Shown here: piece after piece, positions 34,858-45,279 of the stretch | Position numbering within the stretch: position 1 is the first letter of the stretch | Layout of the letters: each line of letters starts with the position of its first letter | Source: Bacteroides acidifaciens | GTDB lineage: Bacteria; Bacteroidota; Bacteroidia; Bacteroidales; Bacteroidaceae | Assembly (NCBI RefSeq): GCF_903181435.1 | Contig: NZ_CAEUHO010000001.1 | Span: forward strand, 1,674,001 to 1,738,000 | Length of the DNA: 64,000 bases | Direction: 5' to 3' | Notes under the pieces: generated by a model | Databases searched by the model: none | What the model saw: the letters and a program-made list of their open reading frames with translations, nothing else | Told to the model about the DNA's origin: nothing | Program-made: the position numbers and the translations under genes

Positions 34858-37122
34858 TTACTTTAAATCAAAAAATATGCGTTGACCATGAACCAGTTCA
34901 TCGTGTGTGATATGATATTTATTGAACTTCTTGCCATTCAATACCACCTTATTGATATATAGAGTTCCCGGTTGAGTACGATTAGTCTCAATCACCAACT
35001 CTTTTTCCTTATACCATTTCGGATTCAAACGAATTGTGACTTTGTCAAATACCGGAGTCGTCAATGTGTATTCGGGTAGTCCCGGACAATCCGGATAGAA
35101 ACCTATCATGTTGAAAATAGCCCATGAGGACATTGTTCCCGTATCATCATTTCCCGGAATACCATCCGGTTTTGTTGTGAAATACTTATCCAACAGACGT
35201 TGAGTCTCTTTTTGTGTACGCCATTCTTCACCTTTAAAGTATGAGAATAAATGAGGGTAGGCAATATCCGGTTCATTAGCCGGGTCATAAAGACCTTCGT
35301 CAAAAACCATTTGCAACTTTTCGATAAAAGATTTCTTTCCCCCCATCAATTTAGCAAGCCCATATACATCGTGGGGTACATAGAATGTATAGTTCCACGC
35401 ACTACCTTCATGGAAACCGGGATTCGGTTCGAAATTCTCTCCTTGTCTCGGATTAAACGGACTGTAAAAGGTTCCATCAGGAAGAATGGGACGGAACGTA
35501 CCAAATTCTTTACTATAATAATGTTTATAGCCTAAAGAGCGTTTATAGAACATTTCCGCATCCTTCTTTTTACCTAAAGCCTCGGCGAAGCGGGATAACG
35601 CAAAGTCTGCAATGTAATATTCCAACGCATGGGATACGGAATTGTCATACTGTTCACGAAGAGATACATATCCTTTTGACATATAATCATCATTATCCGG
35701 GCGCATCAGATTCTCCGCTCCTGGCAAAGTCGCTGATTTGTACATTGCTTCGTAAGCCAAGTCAACATCAAAGTCACGCAATCCTTTCATCCAAGTATCT
35801 ACAATTACCGGAATGCTAGGGTCACCTTCCATCGTCAATGTCTCTCTTCCATATAATTCCCATTTAGGCAACCAGCCATGTTCCCGATACATATCAAGCA
35901 TGGTACGGACCATCTCCATTTGACGTTCCGGATAGACAAGAGTCAGCAATTGGTGGACATTACGATAGGTATCCCAAAGAGAAAATACCGTGTAGCGGTC
36001 TCCCTTTGTTGTCATAATCTTATCGCTTTCCATTGCCGGATATTCTCCGTTGACATCTTGCAGGATATTCGGATGAATCAATAAATGATAAAGTGCCGTA
36101 TAAAATACTGTTTTCTGAGCATCTGTTCCGCCTTCTACAGTTATACGTGACAAATCATCATTCCATTTTGCACGTGCGTCAGTATGAATCTGCTCGAAAT
36201 TCTTTCCCGATTGTTCACGGTCTAAATTCAGTCGGGCATTCTCTATGCTGACAAATGAAACTCCCATCTGCACTTCCACTTGTTCCCCTTCTTCCGTATC
36301 GAAAGAAAAATAAGTGCCGATGTCATCACCTGCTATTTCTTTTCCATAGCGGGTATATAATTTATACTTCCCTTGATCAGGATCCCATTCGGCTTCCACA
36401 CCCGTCATCGGGCGTTGCTTCTTCCAATATCCGGTTGCAGCAGGTGTCTTTTTAACCCGCATTACAAAATAAATAGGAAATACAGCCTGAGGATTATAGC
36501 AAAATGTACCAAGTAATTTTACTCCTTCCACTTCGCTATCGCTTACACGACGAAGCATGGCACCGCTTTCATTCGTCAGTCCTTCTCCCAGATTCAACAA
36601 TATATGACTTTTACCTTTTGGGAAAGTAAAACGGGCAATACTAGTACGTGGAGTGGCAGACACTTCTGTCTTTACATTATACTTAGTCAGATAGTTGGAG
36701 TAATAACCCGGTGAAGCCTGTTCATCCTTATATTTACTACCGTATTCTTTATAATCTACATTCAGTTCTCCGGTAGTAGGCATCAATAATAAGGAACCTA
36801 ATTCAGGACAACCGACTCCGCTCAAATTCACATGAGCATATCCGGTAAAGAAACAGTTGGTATATTCATAAGGCGTAGACCACCATCGGGCATCTTTATC
36901 ATATGTATTCTCAGAAGAGCCCATCACGTTGAAAGGAACCACAGACATCATGCCATTCGGGCAGACTGCCCCTGGGTTGGTAGTACCGAAATTAGTAGTT
37001 CCGATAAAAGGATCTACATAATCTATCAAAAGATTCTTTTTAGCAGGAGGGCTTCCGCCTTCTCCCGCATAAACGGGAAGAAGGGCGAAAGCAAGTGTGT
37101 AAGTTAATAAAATACGTCTCAT
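34858..37122 (-). CDS. GH92 exo-alpha-mannosidase
   Basis: This 754-residue secreted enzyme (signal peptide ending LLPVYAGE) belongs to GH92, calcium-dependent inverting alpha-mannosidases used by gut Bacteroides on yeast mannan and host N-glycans. Motifs: VDPFIGTTNFGTTNPGA at the start of the beta-sandwich, TVFSLWDTYRNVHQL near residue 375, HEGSAWNYTFYVPHD near 585 (general acid Glu) and GIPGNDDTGTMSSWAIFNMIG near 670 (base Asp pair). Which mannose linkage it cuts cannot be decided. It is 7 bp after the GH130 gene and ends at a strong terminator. Confidence 0.95.
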   Translation of the reverse strand: MRRILLTYTLAFALLPVYAGEGGSPPAKKNLLIDYVDPFIGTTNFGTTNPGAVCPNGMMSVVPFNVMGSSENTYDKDARWWSTPYEYTNCFFTGYAHVNLSGVGCPELGSLLLMPTTGELNVDYKEYGSKYKDEQASPGYYSNYLTKYNVKTEVSATPRTSIARFTFPKGKSHILLNLGEGLTNESGAMLRRVSDSEVEGVKLLGTFCYNPQAVFPIYFVMRVKKTPAATGYWKKQRPMTGVEAEWDPDQGKYKLYTRYGKEIAGDDIGTYFSFDTEEGEQVEVQMGVSFVSIENARLNLDREQSGKNFEQIHTDARAKWNDDLSRITVEGGTDAQKTVFYTALYHLLIHPNILQDVNGEYPAMESDKIMTTKGDRYTVFSLWDTYRNVHQLLTLVYPERQMEMVRTMLDMYREHGWLPKWELYGRETLTMEGDPSIPVIVDTWMKGLRDFDVDLAYEAMYKSATLPGAENLMRPDNDDYMSKGYVSLREQYDNSVSHALEYYIADFALSRFAEALGKKKDAEMFYKRSLGYKHYYSKEFGTFRPILPDGTFYSPFNPRQGENFEPNPGFHEGSAWNYTFYVPHDVYGLAKLMGGKKSFIEKLQMVFDEGLYDPANEPDIAYPHLFSYFKGEEWRTQKETQRLLDKYFTTKPDGIPGNDDTGTMSSWAIFNMIGFYPDCPGLPEYTLTTPVFDKVTIRLNPKWYKEKELVIETNRTQPGTLYINKVVLNGKKFNKYHITHDELVHGQRIFFDLK

Positions 37123-37129
37123 AACTTTA

Positions 37130-38098
37130 TTAAATGATACTTGTTCGTTTAGTAAAGTCGATAATCTCTTTAATGTATCCGAAAGCCATGCCTACAACCG
37201 TATCTGCAGCACCATAATAAACGGCTACACGTTCTCCATCTTGCAAAGCGGCACAAGGGAATACTACATTAGGCACATCACCTTGAAGTTCATATGGAGC
37301 AGCCGGGCCAATCAGATATTCACGAGTACGGTAAAGTACTTTCTCCGGATGATCTTTATCAAGTATGGCAGAACCCATTGCATATCGGAAACCGTTGCAA
37401 GTAGTGATAACACCGTGATAGAAAAGCAACCAGCCTTCATCTGTAAGGAAAGGTACTGAACCGGCACCAATCTTCGTACACTGCCAAGCGCTTTCCGGGA
37501 ATGGAGTCACTTTCATCACACAACGGTGTTCACCCCAATATTTCATATCCGGGCTATAGCTGATGTATATATCACCAAACGGAGTATGTCCATTATCACT
37601 GGGGCGGCTCAACATGGCATATTTGCCATCTATTTTTTGTGGGAAAAGTACCCCGTTACGATTGAAAGGCAAGAAAGCGTTCTCGCATTGGAAGAACTCC
37701 TTAAAGTCGAAAGTATAAGCAATACCAATAGTAGGACCATGATAACCATTACACCAAGTTACCCAATAACGGTCTTCAATCCATGTCACACGAGGATCAT
37801 ATTTATATTCCGATTCAATCATTTCCGTGTTACCGGCTTTGAACTGAATAGGCTCGTGATTAATATCCCAATGAATACCGTCCTTACTGAACCCGGCAAA
37901 GATATTCATCTGCACAGCTTTATTATCACAACGGAATACTCCTGCAAAGCCGTCTCCGAAAGGCACCACGGCACTATTGAATATACTATTAGAAGAAGGA
38001 ATATGATAGCGTCCGATAACCGGATTTTGTGAGTAACGCCACATTACGTCCGTACATCCGACAGGACGATCTTCCCAAGGAATTTGAATCTTATTCAT
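37130..38098 (-). CDS. GH130 beta-mannoside phosphorylase
   Basis: This 322-residue protein has no signal peptide, so it is cytoplasmic. I start it at ATG 38098 ([12 protein letters not shown]) rather than the TTG two codons earlier. Five-bladed propeller motifs of GH130 are clear: [20 protein letters not shown] (in pieces), [20 protein letters not shown] (in pieces, with the catalytic Asp), [20 protein letters not shown] and [20 protein letters not shown]. Members near MFS importers act as beta-1,4-mannosyl-N-acetylglucosamine phosphorylases, making mannose-1-phosphate from the N-glycan core; other GH130 groups act on mannobiose or mannosyl-glucose. The MFS gene upstream ends 21 bp before this start. 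Confidence 0.92.
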   Translation of the reverse strand: MNKIQIPWEDRPVGCTDVMWRYSQNPVIGRYHIPSSNSIFNSAVVPFGDGFAGVFRCDNKAVQMNIFAGFSKDGIHWDINHEPIQFKAGNTEMIESEYKYDPRVTWIEDRYWVTWCNGYHGPTIGIAYTFDFKEFFQCENAFLPFNRNGVLFPQKIDGKYAMLSRPSDNGHTPFGDIYISYSPDMKYWGEHRCVMKVTPFPESAWQCTKIGAGSVPFLTDEGWLLFYHGVITTCNGFRYAMGSAILDKDHPEKVLYRTREYLIGPAAPYELQGDVPNVVFPCAALQDGERVAVYYGAADTVVGMAFGYIKEIIDFTKRTSII

Positions 38099-38119
38099 AA
38101 TCAATGTTTTTTATATTAT

Positions 38120-39445
38120 TTATTTTTTTGAATCATCATACGTAAAAGGTATGAAGTAAGTAATCAGAAAAGCAGGAATAGTCGCAATCAAGACATAAAT
38201 AAAGAAGTTCCGATAGCCCAGCAAGTCACTAAGATAGCCACTCGCCATTCCTGGAAACATTACTCCTAAGTTCATAATTCCTGATGCAAATGCATAATGC
38301 GACATCTGATGTTTTCCCGGAGCAATCTGTTGCATCATAAACAATGTCAGTCCGACAAAACCAAAACCATATCCGAAATATTCCATCGTTATACATGTTC
38401 CTATCAGATACACGTCAGTAGGCTGTACAACTGCCAGGAAAGTATATGCGACAAACGGAAGATTAAATATACAACAAAGAGTAAAAAGTGTCTTCTTCAA
38501 TCCGAACTTGGAGACATAAATACCTGCCAACAAAGAGCCAAGTACAAAAGCTGCAGAACCAAAAACTCCATTTAACGTACCAATCTCCGTCAAGGACAAT
38601 CCTAACCCACCGGCATCTCTTGAAGCACGCAGAAATAACGGCGCAATCTTCATTATAAATCCTTCCGCCAGGCGATATAAAAGAATAAAGCAGATATAAT
38701 AGAATATATGTTCCTTTGTTAAGAAGGCTTCAATAACCGTCATCAATTCTCTTTCAATCTCTGATGACGTTTTCTTTGTTGTTGACGGAATTTGTGAAGA
38801 AGGTAAAATTTTTATATGGTAAATGCCAATCAACACCATAATCACTGCAATAACCGCAAAAATGATCATCCATGCAGATGTATATGCTCCTTTATTAGCT
38901 TCTATAGAAGCACCTTCTATGGCTCCAAAATGTTCGGCCAATGTACCTGCCATAGCAACCAATCCACCATTGGCAACTAATTTGGCTACATTATAAAAAG
39001 CACCTTGTACTCCAATATATTTCGCTTGATCTTCTTTGTTTAATTCGGCCATATACACACCGTCACAGGCTATATCGTGTGTTGCTCCACTAAAAGCTAT
39101 TATAGCCATTGTAGAAATACTTATGGCAAAAAAGTAATCGAAGAATAAAGAAAAGGCTACTATACCAAACAAGACTCCACTCAGCAATTCTGTGACCAAT
39201 ACAAAGAATTTCTTTGTTCGATACATTTCAAGAAAAGGACTCCATAAGAATTTAAATGTCCAAGGTGCCATAATAAGGGAAGTCCACAAGGTGATTTGTG
39301 TATCGGAAATTCCCAAATCCTTAAACATGAATACGGAAACCAGATTAATAGCAATAAAGGGAAGCCCCATTGCAAAATAAGCGGTAGGAACCCAGCAAGC
39401 CGGGCTGATAGAGTTTCGTTGAGAAGCAATTTTATTCTGTTGCAT
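38120..39445 (-). CDS. MFS transporter, likely mannosyl-GlcNAc importer
   Basis: This 441-residue inner-membrane protein has about 12 hydrophobic segments of the major facilitator type and an AmpG-like character (WTSLIMAPWTFKFLWSPFLE near residues 55-75, GATHDIACDGVYMAEL near 120-135). A charged central loop lies at about 215-235. The genes downstream, GH130 and GH92, suggest it brings a beta-mannosyl disaccharide into the cytoplasm for phosphorolysis. No full promoter match was found before its start; the terminator of the upstream gene lies 63 bp away. Confidence 0.9.
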   Translation of the reverse strand: MQQNKIASQRNSISPACWVPTAYFAMGLPFIAINLVSVFMFKDLGISDTQITLWTSLIMAPWTFKFLWSPFLEMYRTKKFFVLVTELLSGVLFGIVAFSLFFDYFFAISISTMAIIAFSGATHDIACDGVYMAELNKEDQAKYIGVQGAFYNVAKLVANGGLVAMAGTLAEHFGAIEGASIEANKGAYTSAWMIIFAVIAVIMVLIGIYHIKILPSSQIPSTTKKTSSEIERELMTVIEAFLTKEHIFYYICFILLYRLAEGFIMKIAPLFLRASRDAGGLGLSLTEIGTLNGVFGSAAFVLGSLLAGIYVSKFGLKKTLFTLCCIFNLPFVAYTFLAVVQPTDVYLIGTCITMEYFGYGFGFVGLTLFMMQQIAPGKHQMSHYAFASGIMNLGVMFPGMASGYLSDLLGYRNFFIYVLIATIPAFLITYFIPFTYDDSKK

Positions 39446-39507
39446 AAATCATAGTATATAGATAAAAAAATCATTTTTCTAACCCATCTATATATAATAC
39501 AACTAAA

Positions 39508-39534
39508 AGGGGGAAACTACTAACGTCTCCCCCT
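39508..39534 (-). terminator. Intrinsic terminator of the DUF4838 gene
   Basis: AGGGGGA (39508-39514) and TCCCCCT (39528-39534) pair perfectly; on the minus strand TTTTAGTTG follows. It lies just after the DUF4838 stop at 39543 and upstream of the MFS gene, so those genes are probably separate transcripts. Confidence 0.75.
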
Positions 39535-39542
39535 ACTTTTTT

Positions 39543-41747
39543 TTATTTTATTATCACTTCGTCTATGAAAAACCATGAAGGATGCCCTACACCATAATGC
39601 CAGGTCGGACATTCTTTCGTTCCTGTAACTTCCACTTTTACATAACGTGTCCTTATCGGCGTTGCAGATTCTGTCTTGACTCCGCGGAATCCGACCTTAC
39701 CGGAGCGTTCTTCTGCCAAATCAGTCGTGCCCCACAAAGTATATTGTTCTCCATCCGTCGAATAAGAATAGGTAACTTGCAAAGGAAAGAGAATCCACGC
39801 CCCTATCTGATGTAAGAAATCTGTTTCTACACTACGAATCTCCTTTTCTGCTCCTAAATCTATGATGAACGCACCATCGGTTCCTTCCCAGCCTACCCAA
39901 CTGTCAACAAAAGTAGCTCCGCCAAACAGTCCGTCCACTAATGCCGTCTTTCCTATCTCTACATATTTCCCGGTAGGCGGAATAATATAAGAAACCTTGG
40001 CTCCTAATGCCAAACTCCGTTCGGTCTGCGGCATATAACGTTTACGGTATAGCTCGCAGTACTCTATCGGTGAATTAGAACGTTCATTCAATGTAGGAAC
40101 ATTAAACTCTTTCACTCTCTCCTCAAAAAGTGTCAACTTTTTATCTATATCAGCTAAGTCTTTCACGGTTTCCGTACGCGCTATTTCCAACTCAGAATAC
40201 TGAAGCGGCAAACGGGCACGCTGCACTCTTTTCAAGAATGTATCATTTGCTTCAACTGCTTTTTCCGCCAAATCAAACAAATCATTGTAACGACGCATCA
40301 AGGCCGGTTTCAACATTCCATATTTATGGGAGACAGGCGAATCATAAATCCATAGTCTTTGTCCACTGCCAATCAACGCACCTTCCATCACTTTTATATA
40401 TTGATAAAGGTAAGGTGCAGCTTCGCCATAGTAGCCATGCAGAAAATGTTGCATCAATGAGTCTACATTAGCTTCCGGATTCCACATCAACTTCGATACC
40501 AGATAAGCACGCAACTCTGCAAAGTCTCCACCCCTGCTTCCTGCTATCTGAGAAAAGTGCATGGTAGCATGATTCTTCTTGAAAAGGCGGATATTATCCT
40601 GCAAGATATGGAAATTGGGGAATGGAGCAAGATAATTATCAAAGTTAATACCATAATCCCAAACAAATATATTATCAGTTATAGCAGACCAGCCCTCCAT
40701 TGCCTTCACAAATTGCTTACCTGAAGCATTCTCAGTCAATGTCACTTCGCGGTCACAATCAATATCACAAAGCATTATATTTACATTAGGCAATGGTTTC
40801 ACATGCTTCGGCGGGTTCATTGTGTATAAATAAGCCAAGGTAGAAAACTCCTTATCAGGAAAACGGGTAGCCAATTTATTCAAAAAGGTGATTATACTCC
40901 CTGACAATGCCCCTTCCCTATCATCAATAGCCTTACATGCATCACAAGTACAATTTGTATAGTTACCGTCATTCTGGCTTACAGACATAATGTGTTTATC
41001 AGGATTTGCCTTAAAAATAGAATCAACGCGTTGTGCTACAATCTCAAAGACTTCCGGGTTACTCAAGCACCACTGGCTAGCCTTTCCCGGATGACGTTTC
41101 CCCTTAAAATAAGAATAATATTCAGGATGTTCTTTTCCATAGACAGAGGAAGGTAATAATTTATCAAAGGTATGCACCCAATAACCGGCAGCAAAGACTT
41201 CACTGGGTTCTTCCAGCCGATTCCACCATTTATAGACAGAGTCCGTACGGATAGCATAACATTGCGTCTGGCGATAACGGAAAGCCGGATTGTCTATTTT
41301 ATTAATCAAAGGCAAATTTATTGTTCTCTGTGGTGTGAGAGAATATTCATTTTCTCCCCAGTAATCAACGCCTAAATATTGTTCTAATAAGGTTACGATT
41401 CCATAAACGACTCCATTGTCTTTACCTGAAACTCTCAAAATGCCATCTTGAGTAGAAATAAAGAATCCATCCTCTGTCACTTCCTTAGTAGTTTCTCCAC
41501 CAATAAAGATATCTCCTTTTTGTGGAATCTGTTTTATTACAATAGGCAAAGTTTTGCCCGTTATTTTTTGAACGAAAGATTGAAAAAGATTAGCAGCTAC
41601 CCTATTCACATGGTTATCTTCTTCTAATATAACCTTTGCTTTCGTCTTTCCGTCTTTTATTAAAGGTATTTGGGCATATGCAAAAGACGTGCACATCCAT
41701 ACAATCAAAAAGAACATTAGCGTTCTCAAAATCAACTTTAGATTCAT
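39543..41747 (-). CDS. DUF4838 secreted glycoside-hydrolase-like protein with discoidin-type C-terminus
   Basis: This 734-residue protein has a signal peptide ending SFAYAQ. Residues about 25-130 resemble the GH20/GH84/GH67-type N-terminal alpha/beta domain (NHVNRVAANLFQSFVQKITGKTLPI in pieces, GVVYGIVTLLEQYLGVDYW in pieces). A TIM-barrel-like DUF4838 region (about 140-480) carries SVSQNDGNYTNCTCDACKAID, as in related alpha-glucuronidase-like proteins. The C-terminal part (about 600-734) is F5/8 type C-like (TFVDSWVGWEGTDGAFIIDLG in pieces). The activity is unknown; the mannoside cluster suggests a role on N-glycans or glycoconjugates. Confidence 0.82.
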   Translation of the reverse strand: MNLKLILRTLMFFLIVWMCTSFAYAQIPLIKDGKTKAKVILEEDNHVNRVAANLFQSFVQKITGKTLPIVIKQIPQKGDIFIGGETTKEVTEDGFFISTQDGILRVSGKDNGVVYGIVTLLEQYLGVDYWGENEYSLTPQRTINLPLINKIDNPAFRYRQTQCYAIRTDSVYKWWNRLEEPSEVFAAGYWVHTFDKLLPSSVYGKEHPEYYSYFKGKRHPGKASQWCLSNPEVFEIVAQRVDSIFKANPDKHIMSVSQNDGNYTNCTCDACKAIDDREGALSGSIITFLNKLATRFPDKEFSTLAYLYTMNPPKHVKPLPNVNIMLCDIDCDREVTLTENASGKQFVKAMEGWSAITDNIFVWDYGINFDNYLAPFPNFHILQDNIRLFKKNHATMHFSQIAGSRGGDFAELRAYLVSKLMWNPEANVDSLMQHFLHGYYGEAAPYLYQYIKVMEGALIGSGQRLWIYDSPVSHKYGMLKPALMRRYNDLFDLAEKAVEANDTFLKRVQRARLPLQYSELEIARTETVKDLADIDKKLTLFEERVKEFNVPTLNERSNSPIEYCELYRKRYMPQTERSLALGAKVSYIIPPTGKYVEIGKTALVDGLFGGATFVDSWVGWEGTDGAFIIDLGAEKEIRSVETDFLHQIGAWILFPLQVTYSYSTDGEQYTLWGTTDLAEERSGKVGFRGVKTESATPIRTRYVKVEVTGTKECPTWHYGVGHPSWFFIDEVIIK

Positions 41748-42065
41748 GTTTATTATTAATGGTGTTATATAAAGAATACAACTAAATGAACTACGGGACT
41801 AAACTGAAGCCTGTTCTTTTAATGCTTATTAAGAATTTTAAGAAAATAAGGCTTTTGTAGCAATACAGCTGGCAACACTAATACACTTAAACTCAAAAAG
41901 TTTTTTTCCTGTTTTTATTTCTTTGTCTCTACTTCTTTCATTATTTTTGTCCTGTAGAATTAAAAGAGAATGTCACAATCTCCAATATTTCTATAATAAA
42001 TCTGTCATCAATGCTCTGAAAGCAGGCGAAGAAAAAGTTTTATTAATTCATCCTATTATTAGATA
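41748..42065. other. Divergent intergenic region before addA
   Basis: This 318-bp AT-rich gap holds no gene. A weak plus-strand promoter for addA is possible: TATTTTTG at 41942-41949 matches the -7 box, but the nearest TTTG (41922-41925) is only 16 bp away. No full match was seen for the DUF4838 gene on the minus strand. Confidence 0.5.
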
Positions 42066-45000
42066 ATGAGCGAACTCCTTGTTTATAAAGCCTCTGCAGG
42101 ATCGGGAAAAACATTTACCCTGGCTGTAGAATATATTAAGCTACTTATTCTCAATCCACGCGCCTATCGGCAGATTTTGGCTGTAACCTTTACAAACAAA
42201 GCCACGGCAGAGATGAAAGAACGCATTCTCAGCCAGCTTTATGGTATCCAGACGAGTGATAAAGATTCTGAAGCCTATCTCAACCGTATCAAGGAAGAGA
42301 CTGGTAAAACGGAGCAGGAAATACGTGAAGCAGCAGGTGTTGCCCTCAGCTATATGTTGCATGATTACAGCCGTTTCCGGGTAGAGACAATCGACTCTTT
42401 CTTCCAGTCCGTCATGCGTAACCTGGCACGGGAATTGGAACTCAGTCCGAACCTGAATATAGAACTGAACAACACCGAAGTACTTAGTGACGCAGTGGAC
42501 AGTATGATTGAAAAGTTAGGTCCTACCTCCCCTGTCCTCGCCTGGTTGTTAGACTATATCAACGAACGGATTGCCGACGATAAACGTTGGAACGTATCGG
42601 ACGAAGTCAAGAGTTTCGGACGCAATATATTTGATGAAGGCTACATTGAGAAAGGAGAAAAACTTCGTGAACGACTGCGCAACCCGGATACTATCAAAGA
42701 ATACCGTAAACACCTGAAAGCCCTAGAGACTGAGGTTTTGGAACAAATGAAAGGCTTCTACGACCAATTCGAAGGAGAACTGGACGGACACGCATTGACT
42801 GCCGATGACCTGAAAGGTGGCTCACGAGGAATCGGCAGCTACTTCCGTAAACTCAACAATGGGATTTTAGGTAACGATATACGTAATGTCACAGTGGAAA
42901 AATGTCTGGAAGACGCCAAGAACTGGGCAGCCAAGACCTCACCCCGCTATGCGGATATCATAAACTTGGCTAATTCCAGCCTTATGCAAGTTCTGGAAGA
43001 TGCCGAAAAGTTACGTCCACGAAACAATATGCTGCTGAACAGTTGCCGGCTGTCCCTGCAACATCTCAATAAAGTACAACTTCTCGCCAATATCGACGAA
43101 GAAGTACGCCAACTGAACCACGATAACAACCGGTTCCTACTGTCAGACACCAACGCCCTACTCCATCAATTAGTAAAAGACGGCGATTCTTCTTTTGTAT
43201 TCGAAAAGATAGGGACGAATATCCGCAATGTCATGATAGACGAGTTTCAAGATACCAGCCGAATGCAATGGGGTAACTTCAAACTACTTTTACTCGAAGG
43301 ATTATCCCAAGGGGCAAACAGCCTGATTGTCGGAGACGTGAAGCAATCTATCTACCGTTGGAGAAATGGGGATTGGGGAATTCTCAACGGACTGAACGAC
43401 CATATCGAACATTTCCCGATTCGTGTCAAGACATTGGCTACCAACCGGCGTAGTGAGACCACTGTCATCCGGTTCAACAACCATATATTCACAGCTGCTG
43501 CCGACTATCTGAACGGAGTTTACCAGCAACAACTCGGCAAAGATTGCGAAGACCTACAAAAAGCCTATGCCGATGTCGTGCAGGAATCTCCCCGAAGTAC
43601 AGAAAAGGGATATGTAAAAGTCTCTTTTCTCGAACCCGACGAAGAGCACGACTATACCGGACAGACACTAATCAGCCTGGGAGCAGAAGTAGAACATCTG
43701 CTTGCCAACGGTGTACGGCTAAATGACATAGCCATCCTTGTACGAAAGAACAAAAGCATCCCACGCATCGCTGATTATTTTGACAAAGAGCTGCATTACA
43801 AAATAGTATCGGATGAAGCATTCCGCCTGAATGCTTCCTTGGCTATTTGTATGATGATGGATGCTTTGCGCTATCTCTCGGACGAAAACAATAAGATAGC
43901 CCGTGCCCAACTGGCAGTAGCCTATCAGAACGAAGTTTTACAAAAAGGGCTGGACTGGAATGCCCTCCTGCTTCTTCCTGTCGAAAACTATCTTCCATCC
44001 GCATTTCTTGAAAGGATAAAAGAACTGAGGCTAATGCCTCTCTATGAATTGTTAGAGGAACTATTCAGCATCTTCGAGATGAAGAATATCAAGGCCCAGG
44101 ATGCTTACTTGTTTGCCTTTTTTGATGCAGTAACGGATTACCTGCAAAACAACTCTTCCGAGCTTGACGCATTCATCCGTTATTGGGATGAAACATTATG
44201 CAGCAAAACGATTCCAAGCGGAGAGGTAGAAGGTATCCGAATCTTCTCCATACACAAATCCAAAGGATTGGAATTCCACACAGTGCTTCTTCCTTTCTGT
44301 GACTGGAAATTAGAGAATGAAACGAATAACCAATTAGTATGGTGTGCCCCTCAGGCAGCCCCCTTCAACGCTTTGGATATTCTTCCTATCAACTACTCCA
44401 CGCAGATGGCGGAATCCATATATGGAAACGACTATCTGCACGAACGCTTGCAACTATGGGTAGACAACTTAAATTTGCTGTACGTCGCTTTCACCCGGGC
44501 AGGAAAGAATCTTATCATCTGGAGCAAAAAAGCCCAGAAAGGTACAATGTCGGAACTATTGGCAAACGCACTCCCTGTCGTAGCGCTCAAAGAAGGGATA
44601 GATTGGGAAGAAGAGTGTTATGAACAAGGTAGACTCTGCCCTTCGGAAGAAGATAAAGCTAAGACCTCTACCAATAAGCTTACTCAGAAACCGGAAAAGC
44701 TACCTGTTCAAATGGAGTCCATGCGCCATGATATTGAATTCCGCCAGTCCAACCGCTCAGCGGACTTCATACAAGGAATTGAAGAAGAGGAATCCGACGA
44801 CCGTTTTATCAATCGCGGACGTTTGCTGCATACCCTATTCTCCGTTATCGAAACGGCAGAGGATATTGAACCCGCCATTGACCGGCTTATCTTTGAAGGA
44901 GTAATCAGAAACGAAGAAAAAGAGGAAATGGCACGTGAAGTCGCACAAAAGGCTTTCTCATCCCTCGAGATACAAGACTGGTATTCAGGAGAATGGACAC

Positions 45001-45236
45001 TGTTCAACGAATGTGCCATCATTTACAAGGAAAAAGGAGCCTTGCAAACTCGCCGTCCCGACCGTGTAATGATGAAAGACGGGCAGGTAGTTGTCGTCGA
45101 TTTTAAATTCGGCAAAGAGAATCCCAAATACAATAAGCAAGTGAAAGGATATATGCAACTGCTCACAAAAATGGGATATGAGAATATTACCGGATATTTG
45201 TGGTATGTAGACGAAGAAAGAATAGAAAAAGTCTAA
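42066..45236 (+). CDS. addA: AddA-type UvrD-family helicase/exonuclease
   Basis: This 1056-residue cytoplasmic protein is the helicase-nuclease of an AddAB-type complex that processes double-strand DNA ends for recombination. Residues 9-17 form the Walker A motif ASAGSGKTF; LAVTFTNKATAEMKERI follows at about 40; the Walker B motif is MIDEFQDTSRMQW near 389-400; GDVKQSIYRWR near 420 is helicase motif IV-like; IFSIHKSKGLEFHTV near 727 and LLYVAFTRAGKNLI near 808 complete the set. The C-terminal nuclease has RPDRVMMKDGQVVVVDFKFGK (PD-(D/E)XK) and QVKGYMQLL. Its partner AddB follows after 43 bp. RecB is the alternative name, but the AddB-like partner favours AddA. Confidence 0.9.
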   Translation: MSELLVYKASAGSGKTFTLAVEYIKLLILNPRAYRQILAVTFTNKATAEMKERILSQLYGIQTSDKDSEAYLNRIKEETGKTEQEIREAAGVALSYMLHDYSRFRVETIDSFFQSVMRNLARELELSPNLNIELNNTEVLSDAVDSMIEKLGPTSPVLAWLLDYINERIADDKRWNVSDEVKSFGRNIFDEGYIEKGEKLRERLRNPDTIKEYRKHLKALETEVLEQMKGFYDQFEGELDGHALTADDLKGGSRGIGSYFRKLNNGILGNDIRNVTVEKCLEDAKNWAAKTSPRYADIINLANSSLMQVLEDAEKLRPRNNMLLNSCRLSLQHLNKVQLLANIDEEVRQLNHDNNRFLLSDTNALLHQLVKDGDSSFVFEKIGTNIRNVMIDEFQDTSRMQWGNFKLLLLEGLSQGANSLIVGDVKQSIYRWRNGDWGILNGLNDHIEHFPIRVKTLATNRRSETTVIRFNNHIFTAAADYLNGVYQQQLGKDCEDLQKAYADVVQESPRSTEKGYVKVSFLEPDEEHDYTGQTLISLGAEVEHLLANGVRLNDIAILVRKNKSIPRIADYFDKELHYKIVSDEAFRLNASLAICMMMDALRYLSDENNKIARAQLAVAYQNEVLQKGLDWNALLLLPVENYLPSAFLERIKELRLMPLYELLEELFSIFEMKNIKAQDAYLFAFFDAVTDYLQNNSSELDAFIRYWDETLCSKTIPSGEVEGIRIFSIHKSKGLEFHTVLLPFCDWKLENETNNQLVWCAPQAAPFNALDILPINYSTQMAESIYGNDYLHERLQLWVDNLNLLYVAFTRAGKNLIIWSKKAQKGTMSELLANALPVVALKEGIDWEEECYEQGRLCPSEEDKAKTSTNKLTQKPEKLPVQMESMRHDIEFRQSNRSADFIQGIEEEESDDRFINRGRLLHTLFSVIETAEDIEPAIDRLIFEGVIRNEEKEEMAREVAQKAFSSLEIQDWYSGEWTLFNECAIIYKEKGALQTRRPDRVMMKDGQVVVVDFKFGKENPKYNKQVKGYMQLLTKMGYENITGYLWYVDEERIEKV

Positions 45237-45279
45237 AATTCAAAAGTATTAAATATTAGGTTCTAAGTATTAAAACAAT

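Noticed and set aside
41922..41949. Full addA promoter TTTG/TATTTTTG
   Set aside because: The spacer is only 16 bp, outside the usual 19-21 bp, so I only note it in the intergenic entry.
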